DNA of 64,000 nt from Cellulomonas terrae (GCF_007990265.1 NZ_BJWH01000016.1:36647-100646), one strand, 5' to 3'; numbered from the stretch's first letter, positions 40,568-50,344 are shown. Numbers and translations: made by a program. Notes: generated by a model from the letters alone, not told the origin.

Positions 40568-43339
40568 TCAGGCGCGGCCCCGGAGCGATCCGAGCCGGAT
40601 CTCGCCGACGAGGACCAGCCGCACGTCGTGGACGCCGTCGGTCGACACGGGCAACGCCACGGTCGACCAGTCGTACCGGCCGCCCGTCGGGGCCGACGCC
40701 GTCCCGATCGCCTGCCAGCCGCGCCCGTCGCGCACCTCGACCCGCACCGACCCGCCCCGTGCCACGGTCAGGTCGACGTGGCCGACGCCGGTCAGGTCGA
40801 CGTCCCGGAACAGCACCCAGCCACTGCGCCGGCCGCGCGAGACCTCCAGGGCGTCGCCGGTCTCCCGGGTCTGCTCGGCGAACGTCACGTCCGCGCGGTC
40901 GTCGTGGTCGATCGCCCGCACCCACGAGCCGAGCGTGCGTGCGGGCACCGGCTCACCGGCGACGTCGACCGGGACCACGAGCGGGAGATCCGCGCAGGAC
41001 GGTCCCGCGTGCAGCTCGTACCGTCCGGGCTCCACGACGAACCGGCCGCGCGTCACGTCCCAGACTGCGAACGCGTCGGCGGGGACGTCGAGAGCCACGA
41101 CCGCGGTCCGGCCGGGCTCGAGCCGGACACGTCGGTGTGCGACGAGCCGTCGGTGCGGGACGGGCAGCCGGTGCTCCGGCGCGGCCGCGTAGACCTGGAC
41201 CAGCTCGTCGACGGGGCGGTCGCCGGTGTTCCGGACGGTCACCCGGACCGACCCGGCCACCTCGTCGACCGCCTCGTACGCCACGGTCGTGTAGCTGCGC
41301 CCGTGCCCGAACGCCCACCGCGCGGGCCGGGGTGCGTACCAGTGCGTGAGCCCGCCGCCGATCACGTCGTAGTCGAGCAGGTCCCCGGCGTCCTGCTCGG
41401 CCTCGGGCCAGGCCTGCGCCAGCCGGCCGTAGGGCTCGGCGTCGCCGCGGAGCACGTCCGCGACCCCGTGGCCGAGCTCCTGGCCCCCGTGCGCGGTCCA
41501 GACGACCGCCGCGGCGTCGTCGCCGAGCGCGCCGAGCACGTACGGGTAGGACGAGACGACCACGAGGACGGTCGACGGGTTGGCCTCGAGCACCGCGCGG
41601 GCGAGCTCCGCCTGCGACTCGGGCAGCCGCAGGTGCGGGCGGTCCTCCGTCTCGCGTCCGAGCAGGTGAGGGTCGTTGCCGACCGCGAGGACGACGACGT
41701 CGGCGTCGCGCGCGACGCTCACCGCGCGGGCCGTCCCGGACGCGACCGTGCGCAGCGTGAACCGCTCGGCGGTCGCCGCGGAGGGGGCGTCCGCGACGAG
41801 CACGCCGCCGTCGCGCTGCACCACCAGCCACCGGCCGGAGCCCGCGTGCTGCAACGAGACGGAGCCGTCGTCGTGCCGGTGCGCGCGGAAGCTCTCCTGC
41901 GCCACCCACCCGTGCACGCCGGGTGCGTCCGCGCGCAGGATCCACCCCGCGCCGGTCCACAGCAGGCCCGTGGTCGCGGCGCGCAGGGTCAGGACGCCCT
42001 CGCCCCAGTCGGTGACGTCGTGGTGGGCGGCGCTGCGGGCCGTGGCCACGAGGGTCCCGTCCGCACCCGCGTCCACGTAGGCGCCGGTGGTGCGGGACCG
42101 CAGCGCGACGGTGTCCGCACCGGTCACCACGTGGGTCGGGTCGAGCGCCGCGGCGATCGAGACCGTGTACGGCGGGGTGCCCGAGTACCAGTCGGTGAGG
42201 ACCTGGTCGGCGTGCGGCCCGACCACGGCCACGCGGGCGGTGGGTCGCAGCGGGAGCACCCCGTCGTTCTCCAGGACGACGACCGCGCGCGTCGCGGCCT
42301 CGCGGGCCAGCACACGGCTGGCGGGCAGGTCCAGGTCGGCGGCGGTGATAGACGCCCACGGGTCGGCCTCGGGGTCCAGCTCGCCGGTCGCCAGACGCAG
42401 CTCCAGCTGGCGCAGCGCGGCGCGGTCGACGTCCGCCTGGTCGAGCAGGCCGCGCTCCAGGGCCGCGCCCAGGTGCGCGATCGTCCGGGTCGGGTCCGCG
42501 TCGTGGTCGGTGAACGAGTCCACCCCGGCCCGGAGGGCGGCCGCGGCGGCCTCGATGTGGTCGTCGTAGTAGCGCTCGCCGACCACCAGGTTGGTGGGGG
42601 CACCCGCGTCCGAGACGACGAGCAGCGACGCCTGCGTCCAGCCCCGGACCTCGTCGAGGAGCTCGCGGGCGACGTGGTTCGGGCGGCCGTTGACGAGGTT
42701 GTACGACGGCATCACGGCCCCCACCACGCCGGCCTCGATCGGTCCGCGGAACGCCGGCAGCTCGTACTCGTGCAGCACCCGGGGGGACAGCTGCGCGCTG
42801 GTGACGCTGCGGTCGGTCTCGTTGCCGTAGGCGACCAGGTGCTTGAGCGTGGGGACCGTGCGCCAGTAGGTGGGGTGGTTGCCGCGCAGGCCCCGGGCGT
42901 AGGCGGTGGCGAGGTGCGCGGTGAGGTGCGGGTCCTCGGAGAACCCTTCCTCGTTGCGTCCCCAGCGGGGGTGGCGCAGCGGGTTGACGACCGGCGCCCA
43001 GACGTTCAGCGAGACCGTCGGGTCGGCCGCGTGCTTGGCCCGGACCTCCGTGCCGACGACGGTGCCGACGCGCTCCAGCAGGTCGGCGTCCCAGGTGGCG
43101 GCGAGCCCGACGGGCTGCGGGAACGTGGTCGCCGTGCCGAGCCACGCGACGCCGTGCAGGCCTTCGGTGCCGGTGCGGAACGGGCCGAGGCCGACGCGCG
43201 GGACCGGGGCGGCGTGCTGGTGCAGCAGGGCGAGCCGCTCGGTCGGCGTGAGCTGGTCGAGCAGCTCCCGCGCGCGTGCGGCGAAGGGTCGGGCGGGGGC
43301 GGTGCCCGAGGGCCGGTCGGGAGGGGAGTGGTCGGCCAC
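40568..43339 (-). CDS. GH3 beta-glycosidase with fascin-like insertion, 923 aa
   Basis: Intracellular beta-glucosidase/beta-xylosidase (no signal peptide). GH3 landmarks are PQPVGLAATWD, KHLVAYGNETDRS, nucleophile D244 in VVSDAGAP, and GTPPYTV plus VVVLAVGNDPHL in the second domain. Between the (alpha/beta)6 parts lies an insertion of about 130 residues with two fascin/ricin-like repeats (VALRSRTTGAYVDAGADG, VSLQHAGSGRWLVVQRDGG), where PA14 is more usual. A fibronectin-like domain and a CBM6-like tail follow. GTG 43339 has AGGA 6 bases upstream; a TTG ten codons earlier has no ribosome site. A GTCGAA-N4-TTCGAC operator lies upstream. Exact glycone specificity is not fixed. Confidence 0.92.
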   Translation of the reverse strand: MADHSPPDRPSGTAPARPFAARARELLDQLTPTERLALLHQHAAPVPRVGLGPFRTGTEGLHGVAWLGTATTFPQPVGLAATWDADLLERVGTVVGTEVRAKHAADPTVSLNVWAPVVNPLRHPRWGRNEEGFSEDPHLTAHLATAYARGLRGNHPTYWRTVPTLKHLVAYGNETDRSVTSAQLSPRVLHEYELPAFRGPIEAGVVGAVMPSYNLVNGRPNHVARELLDEVRGWTQASLLVVSDAGAPTNLVVGERYYDDHIEAAAAALRAGVDSFTDHDADPTRTIAHLGAALERGLLDQADVDRAALRQLELRLATGELDPEADPWASITAADLDLPASRVLAREAATRAVVVLENDGVLPLRPTARVAVVGPHADQVLTDWYSGTPPYTVSIAAALDPTHVVTGADTVALRSRTTGAYVDAGADGTLVATARSAAHHDVTDWGEGVLTLRAATTGLLWTGAGWILRADAPGVHGWVAQESFRAHRHDDGSVSLQHAGSGRWLVVQRDGGVLVADAPSAATAERFTLRTVASGTARAVSVARDADVVVLAVGNDPHLLGRETEDRPHLRLPESQAELARAVLEANPSTVLVVVSSYPYVLGALGDDAAAVVWTAHGGQELGHGVADVLRGDAEPYGRLAQAWPEAEQDAGDLLDYDVIGGGLTHWYAPRPARWAFGHGRSYTTVAYEAVDEVAGSVRVTVRNTGDRPVDELVQVYAAAPEHRLPVPHRRLVAHRRVRLEPGRTAVVALDVPADAFAVWDVTRGRFVVEPGRYELHAGPSCADLPLVVPVDVAGEPVPARTLGSWVRAIDHDDRADVTFAEQTRETGDALEVSRGRRSGWVLFRDVDLTGVGHVDLTVARGGSVRVEVRDGRGWQAIGTASAPTGGRYDWSTVALPVSTDGVHDVRLVLVGEIRLGSLRGRA

Positions 43340-43395
43340 GGGGTCCTCGTCGTCGAGTGCTGGGGACAATTCATGAATCGTTTAAGCGCCGAAAC

Positions 43396-43411
43396 GTCGA
43401 ACCGATTCGAC
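43396..43411. promoter_or_regulatory. LacI-family operator for the GH3 gene
   Basis: GTCGAACCGATTCGAC, a perfect GTCGAA-N4-TTCGAC repeat. On the minus strand it starts 9 bases after TACGGT (complement of 43421-43426, fits TAnnnT), where a bound repressor would cover the transcription start. Sites with the same core are at 43540 and 50287. A further AT-rich near-match, GAATCGTTTAA, begins at 43375. Confidence 0.8.
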
Positions 43412-43504
43412 ATGAGTTCGACCGTACACGGGGAGGCAGTGTGCGGCATTCATGGTGCTTGACGGCCCTGTTTGTCGCAAGTGCCGATCCAGAGGCCCTA
43501 GGCC

Positions 43505-43533
43505 TTGCCTCCGTGGAGACGGGGCCATAGAGT
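43505..43533 (+). promoter_or_regulatory. Promoter of the oligosaccharide ABC importer operon
   Basis: TTGCCT (43505-43510) and TAGAGT (43528-43533, fits TAnnnT) with a 17-base spacer. Expected transcription start is about 43540, the first base of the downstream operator. Confidence 0.65.
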
Positions 43534-43539
43534 CTCGCC

Positions 43540-43555
43540 GTCGAACCGCTTCGAC
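43540..43555. promoter_or_regulatory. LacI-family operator for the ABC importer operon
   Basis: GTCGAACCGCTTCGAC, perfect GTCGAA-N4-TTCGAC, 6 bases downstream of the -10 box and 31 bases before the SBP start codon. Differs from the GH3 site by one base. Confidence 0.85.
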
Positions 43556-43586
43556 GCGATCTCCACGAGGAAGTGAAGGGACGCAG

Positions 43587-45245
43587 ATGAACGCCACGCC
43601 TACTTTCGGCCGGCTGGGCGACCACGCGGTCGACCGCCGCCGGTTCCTGGGCCTGATCGCGACGGGCGCGGCCGTCGTCGGGATCCCCGGTCTCCTGACA
43701 GCCTGCTCCACGTCGCCGACCCCGTCGGCGACGAACCCTGCGGCCGCCGCGGGCGACGTGATCCCCAAGTACATCCCCGTCACGTACATCGACCCGGACT
43801 ACCCGAGCGTCAACGGGTCCGTCCCGGGCTACGAGTCGATCCCGGCCGAGCTGGTGCAGTCCGTCAAGGACGCCCCCGGCACCGGCGTCGTCTACACCGC
43901 GATGACCCCGCTGTGGGGCACCATCCCGCCCACCAAGGGCAACAAGTACTACGAGGCCGTCAACGACCTGCTCGGCTCCGAGATCCAGTTCCAGATCACC
44001 GACGGCAACGTCTACGGCGACAAGCTGGCGACGGTGCTGGCGTCGGCCAAGGACGTGCCGGACTGGGTCTCCATCCCCACCTGGAACCTCCCCCCGCGCT
44101 TCGGGTCCGAGATCGTCGAGAACGTCTTCCAGGACCTCACCCCGTTCCTCGCGGGGGACAAGGTCACGCCGTACCCGAACCTGGCCAACATCTCCTCGGA
44201 CGCGTGGAAGTTCTGCGTCTTCAACGGCAGGCTCTACGGCCTGCCGTTCCCGGGCGAGGTCATCACCGACGCGATCTTCTACCGCCGCGACATCCTCGAC
44301 GGCCTCGGCATCACGCCGGACGTCACGAGCGGGCAGGACCTCCTCGACCTGGCCAAGGAGCTGACCGGCGGCAGCGTGTGGGGCGCCGAGGACCTGTGGA
44401 ACACGGCCGCGATCATCCACGCCGTGCCGCCGAAGTGGAAGCTCGACGGCGACGCCCTCGTGCACCGCGTCGAGACCGAGGAGTACCGCGCGGCGCTCGC
44501 CTGGAACGCCGAGCTCTTCGCGAGCGGTGCGGTGCACCCCGACGCCGTGGCGGACCTGTCGGGCGAGGCCAAGACGCGGTTCCAGTCCGGCAAGTCGCTC
44601 ATCGCCAACGACGGCGTCGGCGGGTGGCACGAGGCCATGCGCGACAACCTCGCCAGCAACCCGGAGTACTGGCAGCAGCCCTTCGACCCGTTCGCGGCCG
44701 ACGGCGGCACGCCGGTGCTCTGGAAGGGCAACCCGGCGAACATCTTCTCGTTCCTCAAGAAGACGGACGACGAGGACAAGATCAAGGAGCTCCTCGCGAT
44801 GGCGAACGTGCTCGCGGCGCCGTACGGCACCACTGAGTACGACACCATCAACAACGGCGTCGAGGGCGTGCACTACACGCGCGGCGCCGACGGGCTCCCG
44901 GTGCCGACCGACCTGGCCGCGACCGAGCTGCAGCCGACGTACATCTTCCTGGTTGACCCGCCGCTCTCCGAGACGCACGTGCAGTACCCGGGCTACGTCA
45001 AGGCAGCGTCGGAATGGAAGGCGAAGGCGGCCGAGTACACGACGGACCCGCTGTTCTACGCGCAGCAGATCGTCGAGCCGCAGCAGTACGCCTCGATCGG
45101 GCAGCCGTTCGTGGACCTGGAGAAGGACATCTCCCGCGGGCGCAAGAGCCTCGACGACCTGGACGCCGCCGTCGAGGAGTGGCGCGCCTCCGGGGGCGAC
45201 GAGCTCCGGGCGTTCTACCAGGACATCCTGGACCAGCAGAGCTGA
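43587..45245 (+). CDS. Extracellular solute-binding lipoprotein of an oligosaccharide ABC importer, 552 aa
   Basis: Large substrate-binding protein of the LplA/family-1 type. The N-terminus VDRRRFLGLIATGAAV has a twin-arginine-like motif followed by a lipobox LTAC, so it is lipid-anchored outside the membrane and may be exported folded. Binding-protein features include WNLPPRFGSEIVENVFQDLTPFL, NGRLYGLPFPGEVITDAIFYRRDIL and VGGWHEAMRDN. At about 550 residues it is in the size class that binds long or branched oligosaccharides. ATG 43587 has GAAGGGA upstream. It is first in an operon with two permeases and GH42. No ATPase gene is present; such systems share an MsiK-type ATPase encoded elsewhere. 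Confidence 0.92.
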   Translation: MNATPTFGRLGDHAVDRRRFLGLIATGAAVVGIPGLLTACSTSPTPSATNPAAAAGDVIPKYIPVTYIDPDYPSVNGSVPGYESIPAELVQSVKDAPGTGVVYTAMTPLWGTIPPTKGNKYYEAVNDLLGSEIQFQITDGNVYGDKLATVLASAKDVPDWVSIPTWNLPPRFGSEIVENVFQDLTPFLAGDKVTPYPNLANISSDAWKFCVFNGRLYGLPFPGEVITDAIFYRRDILDGLGITPDVTSGQDLLDLAKELTGGSVWGAEDLWNTAAIIHAVPPKWKLDGDALVHRVETEEYRAALAWNAELFASGAVHPDAVADLSGEAKTRFQSGKSLIANDGVGGWHEAMRDNLASNPEYWQQPFDPFAADGGTPVLWKGNPANIFSFLKKTDDEDKIKELLAMANVLAAPYGTTEYDTINNGVEGVHYTRGADGLPVPTDLAATELQPTYIFLVDPPLSETHVQYPGYVKAASEWKAKAAEYTTDPLFYAQQIVEPQQYASIGQPFVDLEKDISRGRKSLDDLDAAVEEWRASGGDELRAFYQDILDQQS

Positions 45246-46240
45246 TGTCCTTGTCCGAGCTGGTCCGGCGGCGCCCCCCTGTGACTCCCGGGGAGGCGCC
45301 GCCCCCGGCGCCCGCACCCACCCGCACGATCGGCTGGCGCGTGCGCCTGAAGCGCGACAGGTCGCTGCTGATCATGGTCACGCCCGCGATCCTCCTGCTC
45401 GGCGTGTTCGCGTACGTCCCGATGCTGGGCAACGTCATCGCGTGGCAGAGCTACTCGCCGTACACCGGGTTCCTGCACAGCCCCTACGTCGGCTGGGTCA
45501 ACTTCGAGCGCGTGTTCACCAACCCGCTGTTCGTCAACGCGGTCGAGAACACGCTGATCATCACGGCCTTCCAGCTCGTGTTCTTCTTCCCGATCCCGAT
45601 CCTGCTGGCGCTCCTGCTCAACAGCGTCGTCACGCCGGGGATCCGGACCACCATCCAGTCGATCGTCTACCTGCCCCACTTCTTCTCGTGGGTGCTCGTG
45701 GTGACCGTGTTCCAGCAGATCTTCGGCGGCGCGGGGCTGATCAACCAGACCCTGCGCGACCACGGGCTGGGCAGCGGGTTCGACATGATGACCAACCCGG
45801 ACACGTTCCTCGTCCTCATCACGATGCAGTCGGTGTGGAAGGACGCGGGCTGGGGGATCATCATCTTCCTCGCCGCGCTGAGCACGGTGTCGCCGGAGCT
45901 GTACGAGGCCTCTGCCGTCGACGGGGCGGGCCGGTGGCGGCGCATGTGGCACATCTCCCTGCCCGCGCTGCGTCCGGTCATCATCCTGCTGCTCATCCTG
46001 CGGCTCGGCGACGCGCTGACCGTCGGGTTCGAGCAGCTGATCCTGCAGCGCAACGCCGTGGGGGCCGGCGTCTCCGAGGTCATCGACACCTACGTGTACT
46101 TCCAGGGTGTCGTCTACGGGGACTGGAGCTTCGCCGCCGCGGCGGGGCTCGTCAAGGGCGTCGTCAGCCTCGCGCTCGTCCTGGGGGCGAACAAGCTGGC
46201 GCACGTGTTCGGTGAGTCGGGGGTGTACAAGCGCGCATGA
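45245..46240 (+). CDS. ABC transporter permease, LplB type, 331 aa
   Basis: Inner-membrane permease with about six helices. A polar N-terminus (PPPAPAPTRTIGWRVRLKRDRS) precedes LLIMVTPAILLLGVFAYVPM. The EAA loop that docks the ATPase reads YEASAVDGAGRWRRMWHISLPALRP. The sequence type (YVPMLGNVIAWQSYSPYTGF) is the LplB/YtcP-like branch for complex oligosaccharides. ATG 45245 shares a base with the SBP stop, and the next permease overlaps by ATGA. Confidence 0.94.
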   Translation: MSLSELVRRRPPVTPGEAPPPAPAPTRTIGWRVRLKRDRSLLIMVTPAILLLGVFAYVPMLGNVIAWQSYSPYTGFLHSPYVGWVNFERVFTNPLFVNAVENTLIITAFQLVFFFPIPILLALLLNSVVTPGIRTTIQSIVYLPHFFSWVLVVTVFQQIFGGAGLINQTLRDHGLGSGFDMMTNPDTFLVLITMQSVWKDAGWGIIIFLAALSTVSPELYEASAVDGAGRWRRMWHISLPALRPVIILLLILRLGDALTVGFEQLILQRNAVGAGVSEVIDTYVYFQGVVYGDWSFAAAAGLVKGVVSLALVLGANKLAHVFGESGVYKRA

Positions 46241-47205
46241 GTGGACAGACGACCGAGATCTCCGCCGCGACGGCGGTCCTGCCGGAACCTCGCCGGCGCC
46301 CGCGCCGTTCGAAGCACCGCCCCGCCTGGGAGGGCCGGCCGTCGGTCGGCGGGCAGGCCCTCAAGGTGGTCGTGCTCACGGCCGTCGTGCTGGCGGTCGT
46401 CTTCCCGCTGTACACCGTGATCCTCACGAGCCTGTCGACGCAGGCCGAGACCATCCGCGTCGGTGGGCTGGTGACCGTGCCGGGCGAGCTGACGTTCAAC
46501 GCCTACACGCAGATCCTCGGCGGCGGCACGGTCACGCGTGCCGCGCTGGTGAGCACCTTCATCACCCTCGTCGGCACCGTGCTGTCGACCACCGTGTCCG
46601 TCATGGGCGCGTACGGGCTCTCGCGGCCGGGGTCGTTCGCGCACCGCCCGATCCTGTTCGTCTTCCTCATCACGATGTTCTTCGGCGCGGGTCTGATCCC
46701 CACGTACCTGCTGGTCAGCTCCCTGGGCCTCATCAACAGCTACTGGGCGCTGATCCTGCCGGGCGCCGTGTCGGCGTTCAACGTGCTGATCCTGCGCAAC
46801 TTCTTCATGGGCATCGACGTCTCGATCCTCGACGCGGCGCGCATCGACGGCGCGGGCGACTGGCGGATCCTCGGCCGGATCGTGCTGCCCATGTCGCGGG
46901 CCGTGATCGCCGTCGTCGCACTGTTCTACGGCGTCGGCTACTGGAACGCGTTCTTCAACGCGATCCTCTACATCAACGACAACGCCAAGTGGCCCCTGCA
47001 GCTGGTGCTGCGCTCGTACGTGCTCCAGGGGGTGACCCTGCCGGGCAGCGGCGTCGGCCAGGTCGACGTCGCGACGGGCGCGGTCACCGGCCTGCCCATC
47101 AAGATGGCGGTCATGGTCCTCGCGATCGTGCCGATCCTCATCGTGTACCCGTTCGTGCAGCGACACTTCACCAAGGGCGTGATCTTCGGCGCGATCAAGG
47201 GGTGA
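46237..47205 (+). CDS. ABC transporter permease, LplC/YtcP type, 322 aa
   Basis: Second permease of the importer. Six helices, with LKVVVLTAVVLAVVFPLYTVILTSLS at the start, the segment MFFGAGLIPTYLLVSSLGLINSYWALILPGAVSAFNVLILRNF and the EAA loop DAARIDGAGDWRILGRIVLPMSRA. The C-terminal PFVQRHFTKGVIFGAIKG is diagnostic of the carbohydrate family. ATG 46237 overlaps the first permease, and GH42 begins 2 bases after its stop. Confidence 0.95.
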   Translation: MSGQTTEISAATAVLPEPRRRPRRSKHRPAWEGRPSVGGQALKVVVLTAVVLAVVFPLYTVILTSLSTQAETIRVGGLVTVPGELTFNAYTQILGGGTVTRAALVSTFITLVGTVLSTTVSVMGAYGLSRPGSFAHRPILFVFLITMFFGAGLIPTYLLVSSLGLINSYWALILPGAVSAFNVLILRNFFMGIDVSILDAARIDGAGDWRILGRIVLPMSRAVIAVVALFYGVGYWNAFFNAILYINDNAKWPLQLVLRSYVLQGVTLPGSGVGQVDVATGAVTGLPIKMAVMVLAIVPILIVYPFVQRHFTKGVIFGAIKG

Positions 47206-47207
47206 GC

Positions 47208-49164
47208 ATGTCGTTCGAGGAGCTGACCCGCGACCGCGGGATCCTGTACGGCGGCGACTACAACCCCGAGCAGTGGGCGCCTGACGTGTGGCGCGAGGAC
47301 GTCGCGCTCATGCGCGAGGCGGGCGTGAACCTGGTGACCGTCGGCGTGTTCTCGTGGGCGACGCTCGAGCCCAGCCCCGGCGTCCTGCGCTGGGGATGGC
47401 TCGACGAGGTGCTCGACCTCCTGCACGAGAGCGGGATCGCCGTCGACCTGGCGACGCCGTCCGCGTCGCCGCCCCCGTGGCTGGCCCGCCTCGACCCGAC
47501 GACGTCGTCGGTCGACGCGTCCGGGGTCCGGATGAGCGTCGGCTCCCGCAACCAGTTCTGCCCGGGCTCGGCCGTCTACCGCGACCACGTCGCCGCGTTC
47601 GTCACCGCCCTGGTCGAGCGGTACGCCGCGCACCCCGCGGTCGCGATGTGGCACGTCGGCAACGAGTTCGGGCAGGCGTGCTTCTGCGACCTGTGCGCGG
47701 ACCGGTTCCGCACCTGGCTCGAGGACCGCTACGGCGACCTCGACGGCCTCAACCGTGCCTGGGGCACGGCGTTCTGGAGTCAGCGCTATGGCGCCTGGCG
47801 GGAGATCGTGCCGCCACGCACCGCGCCGTACGTGCACAACCCGACGCAGCTGCTGGACTTCCGGCGGTTCACCTCGGACCAGCTGCGGGACGTGTACCGG
47901 CTGCAGGCCGAGATCATCCGCGCGTCCTCGTCGGCGCCCGTCACGACCAACGCGATGGGCTTCTTCCCGCTCGTCGACCAGTTCTCCTGGGCCGACGACC
48001 TCGACGTCGTCGCCGACGACCACTACGCGGACCCGGCGGACCCGTCGGCCCCGGTACGCGCGGCGCTCACCCACGACCTGACCCGCGGCGTCGGCGGCGG
48101 CCGCCCGTGGGCGCTGCTCGAACAGGCTGCCGGGGCGGTGAGCTGGCGCCCGCACAACCTGCCCAAGCCCGGCGGCGGAATGCTGCGGGACTCGCTGCGC
48201 GCGGTCGCGCACGGGGCGGACGCGGTCTGCTACTTCCAGTGGCGGGCCTCCGCGCAGGGCTCCGAGCGGTTCCACTCGGCGATGCTCCCGCACGCCGGCC
48301 CGGACACCGACCTGCATCGCGCCGTCCGCGAGCAGGGCCGGCTGCTGGGCCGGCTGCGGGCGGTCGTCGGCACCGCGGTGGACGCGCGGGTCGCGCTCGT
48401 CTTCGACTGGCCGTCGCTCTGGGCCGGCGAGGCGGACTCGGTGCCGAGCACGCGCCTGCGCGTCCCCGACCAGCTGGCGGCGTACCACGAGCCGTTCTGG
48501 CGGGCGGGCATCGCGACCGACGTGGTGCCGCCGGGCGCCGACCTCGACGGGTACGACCTGGTGGTCGTCCCGCTGCTGCACCTCGTGTCGGACTCCGACG
48601 CCGCGAACGTGGCTCGGGTGGTGGAGCGCGGCGGGACCCTCCTCGTCGGGCCGTTCAGCGGGATCGCCGACGAGGACCAGCGCATCCGGCAGGGCCGCTT
48701 CCCGGTGCCGTGGGCCGGCGTGCTCGATGCGTCCGGCGAGGAGCACCGTCCGCTGCCGGCGGCGGGCGTCCCGGTGCGCTCCGAGCGCTACGGCGCCTTC
48801 ACCGCGTCGCTCTGGTCGGAGCGCCTGAGCGTGGACGGTGCCGAGGTCCTCGCCACCTATGCGGGTGCAGGTCTCGACGGCTGTCCGGCGATCGTCCGGC
48901 AGGGCGGTGCCTGGTACGTCTCGACGGTGCCACCTGCACCGGTGCTCGCCGCGATCGTGGCGGACTGCGTCGCCGCCGCCGGTGTCGCGCCGCCCGTGGC
49001 CGACGTTCCGGACGACGTCGAGGTCGCCGTGCGGGGCGGCCTGCTGTTCGTCCTCAACCACGGGGACTCGCCCGCGGAGCTGGCCTGGACCGGCCACGAC
49101 CTGCTGACGGCGACGGACGTGGACGGTGGGCTGCGACTGGCCGCCGGCGGCGCCGCGGTGCTAG
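47208..49164 (+). CDS. GH42 beta-galactosidase, natural stop codon out of frame at its 3' end
   Basis: GH42 enzyme removing terminal beta-galactose. It opens with LYGGDYNPEQW. The zinc-binding cysteine cluster CFCDLC lies in the catalytic domain. The acid/base is E153 (HVGNEFGQ) and the nucleophile is E305 (LLEQAAGAVSW). No signal peptide, so it acts inside the cell. Domain homology ends at GGAAVL, yet the reading frame has no stop there and stays open to 50348, antisense to lacI. A TAG (49162-49164) lies one base out of frame, inside the CTAG that also ends lacI. A one-base insertion or sequence error near the 3' end is the simplest explanation. The end given is that TAG; the literal frame codes 1,046 residues. 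Confidence 0.85.
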
Positions 49165-50165
49165 CGCGGCGGGGGAGCGGTGCTGCTCCGCGTGGTCAGG
49201 ACCGGCGCGAGGAGGCGGGTCTCGGCGGGCTGGTCCCCGGTGAGCCGGCCGATCGCCATGTCGACGGCGACGGCACCGATGGTGTGCGCGGGCAGGTCGA
49301 CGGCGGTGAGGGCCTCGGTCTGCCCGAGGGCCACGTCCTCCGGGCAGACGGCCACGACGGAGATGTCCCGGGGCACGTCCTTGCCGCGGGAGCGCAGGGT
49401 CTCGAGCACCGCGGGCAGGGCGACCTCGTTGTGCACGATGACGGCGGTGACGTCCGGCAGCGCCGCGAGCACCTGGTCGACCGCCTCGATCGCGCCGCTG
49501 TGGGAGGACTCGCAGGTCTCGAAGACGGCGTCGAGGCCGAGCCGGGCGGACTCCTGCGTGAACCCGCGCACGAGGCGCGCGGCGTAGGTGGTCCGTCGGC
49601 TGAGCACCGCGCGGGGGGAGCCGATGAGCGCGATCTGCCGGTGCCCGAGCCCGGCGAGGTGGTCCACGGCGGCCCGTCCGGCGGCCTCGAAGTCCAGGTC
49701 GACGCACGAGAACCCGGTGGCGTCGCGGGGCAGGCCGATGAGCACGGCGGGCTGGCGCTGCCGGCGCAGGATGGGCAGCCGGGGGTCCTCGGCCTCGACG
49801 TCCATCATGATCACCGCGTCGACCATCGAGCCGGCGGCGACCCGTTCGATCCCGTCGTGGTCGTCCTGGGTGAGCAGCAGCACGTCGTGCTTGAACGACT
49901 GCGCGCGCGTGACGACGCCGGTGACGAACTGCATGATGACGCCCACGTTGACGTCGACGCGCAACGGGGCCATCAGCGCGAGGACCTGGGTGCGCTGCGA
50001 CGCGAGCGCGCGGGCGCCCGCGTGGGGTCGGTAGTCGAGCTCGCGGACGGCGCGCTCGACCCGGGCGCGGGTCTCGGCGGAGATCGGTCGCTTGCCGGAG
50101 AACGTGTAGGACACGGTCGACACGGAGACTCCCGCCACGCGCGCCACGTCGTCGATCGTCGCCAT
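49161..50165 (-). CDS. LacI family transcriptional repressor of the glycosidase locus, 334 aa
   Basis: The N-terminal LacI helix-turn-helix is intact (MATIDDVARVAGVSVSTVSYTFSGKRPIS, hinge helix near HAGARALAS), followed by a periplasmic-binding-like sensor domain (DVLLLTQDD, VDAVIMMDVEAEDPR, VTAVIVHNEVALPAVLETLRSRG). It is divergent from the GH31 gene. Half-site-like GTCGAAACGAC (50220-50230) and the full operator at 50287 lie between them. Matching operators in front of the GH3, importer and GH1 genes make this the likely local repressor, with a sugar from the imported oligosaccharide as probable inducer. Its TAG stop lies in CTAG at the end of GH42. Confidence 0.92.
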   Translation of the reverse strand: MATIDDVARVAGVSVSTVSYTFSGKRPISAETRARVERAVRELDYRPHAGARALASQRTQVLALMAPLRVDVNVGVIMQFVTGVVTRAQSFKHDVLLLTQDDHDGIERVAAGSMVDAVIMMDVEAEDPRLPILRRQRQPAVLIGLPRDATGFSCVDLDFEAAGRAAVDHLAGLGHRQIALIGSPRAVLSRRTTYAARLVRGFTQESARLGLDAVFETCESSHSGAIEAVDQVLAALPDVTAVIVHNEVALPAVLETLRSRGKDVPRDISVVAVCPEDVALGQTEALTAVDLPAHTIGAVAVDMAIGRLTGDQPAETRLLAPVLTTRSSTAPPPR

Positions 50166-50219
50166 CTCGTCATCCCCTCGTCGACACCCGCCGGGGCCAC
50201 CCTAGCGAGTCGAACCGCC

Positions 50220-50230
50220 GTCGAAACGAC
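50220..50230. promoter_or_regulatory. Candidate autoregulatory half-site of the LacI repressor
   Basis: GTCGAAACGAC, preceded by a second GTCGAACCG at 50209. Both share the GTCGAA half of the full operators and lie 44-65 bases upstream of the lacI start codon. Confidence 0.5.
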
Positions 50231-50249
50231 GGACGTCAGTCCGTCACCC

Positions 50250-50278
50250 TGGACAGTGTTCACGCTGCCCTTTAACGT
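50250..50278 (+). promoter_or_regulatory. Promoter of the GH31 gene
   Basis: TGGACA (50250-50255) and TAACGT (50273-50278, fits TAnnnT) with a 17-base spacer. Transcription start expected near 50285. Confidence 0.65.
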
Positions 50279-50286
50279 AATACCAG

Positions 50287-50304
50287 CATCGAAACGCTTC
50301 GATG
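50287..50304. promoter_or_regulatory. LacI-family operator for the GH31 gene
   Basis: CATCGAAACGCTTCGATG, a perfect 18-bp CATCGAA-N4-TTCGATG repeat, 8 bases downstream of the -10 box and 40 bases before the start codon. Shares the TCGAA-N4-TTCGA core with the sites at 43396 and 43540. Confidence 0.85.
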
Positions 50305-50344
50305 ATGGAACCGGTCCTCTGACCCACGACGCGAAGGCGCCACG

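Noticed and set aside
43340..43369. TTG start for the GH3 gene
   Set aside because: No ribosome site; GTG 43339 has AGGA at the right distance.
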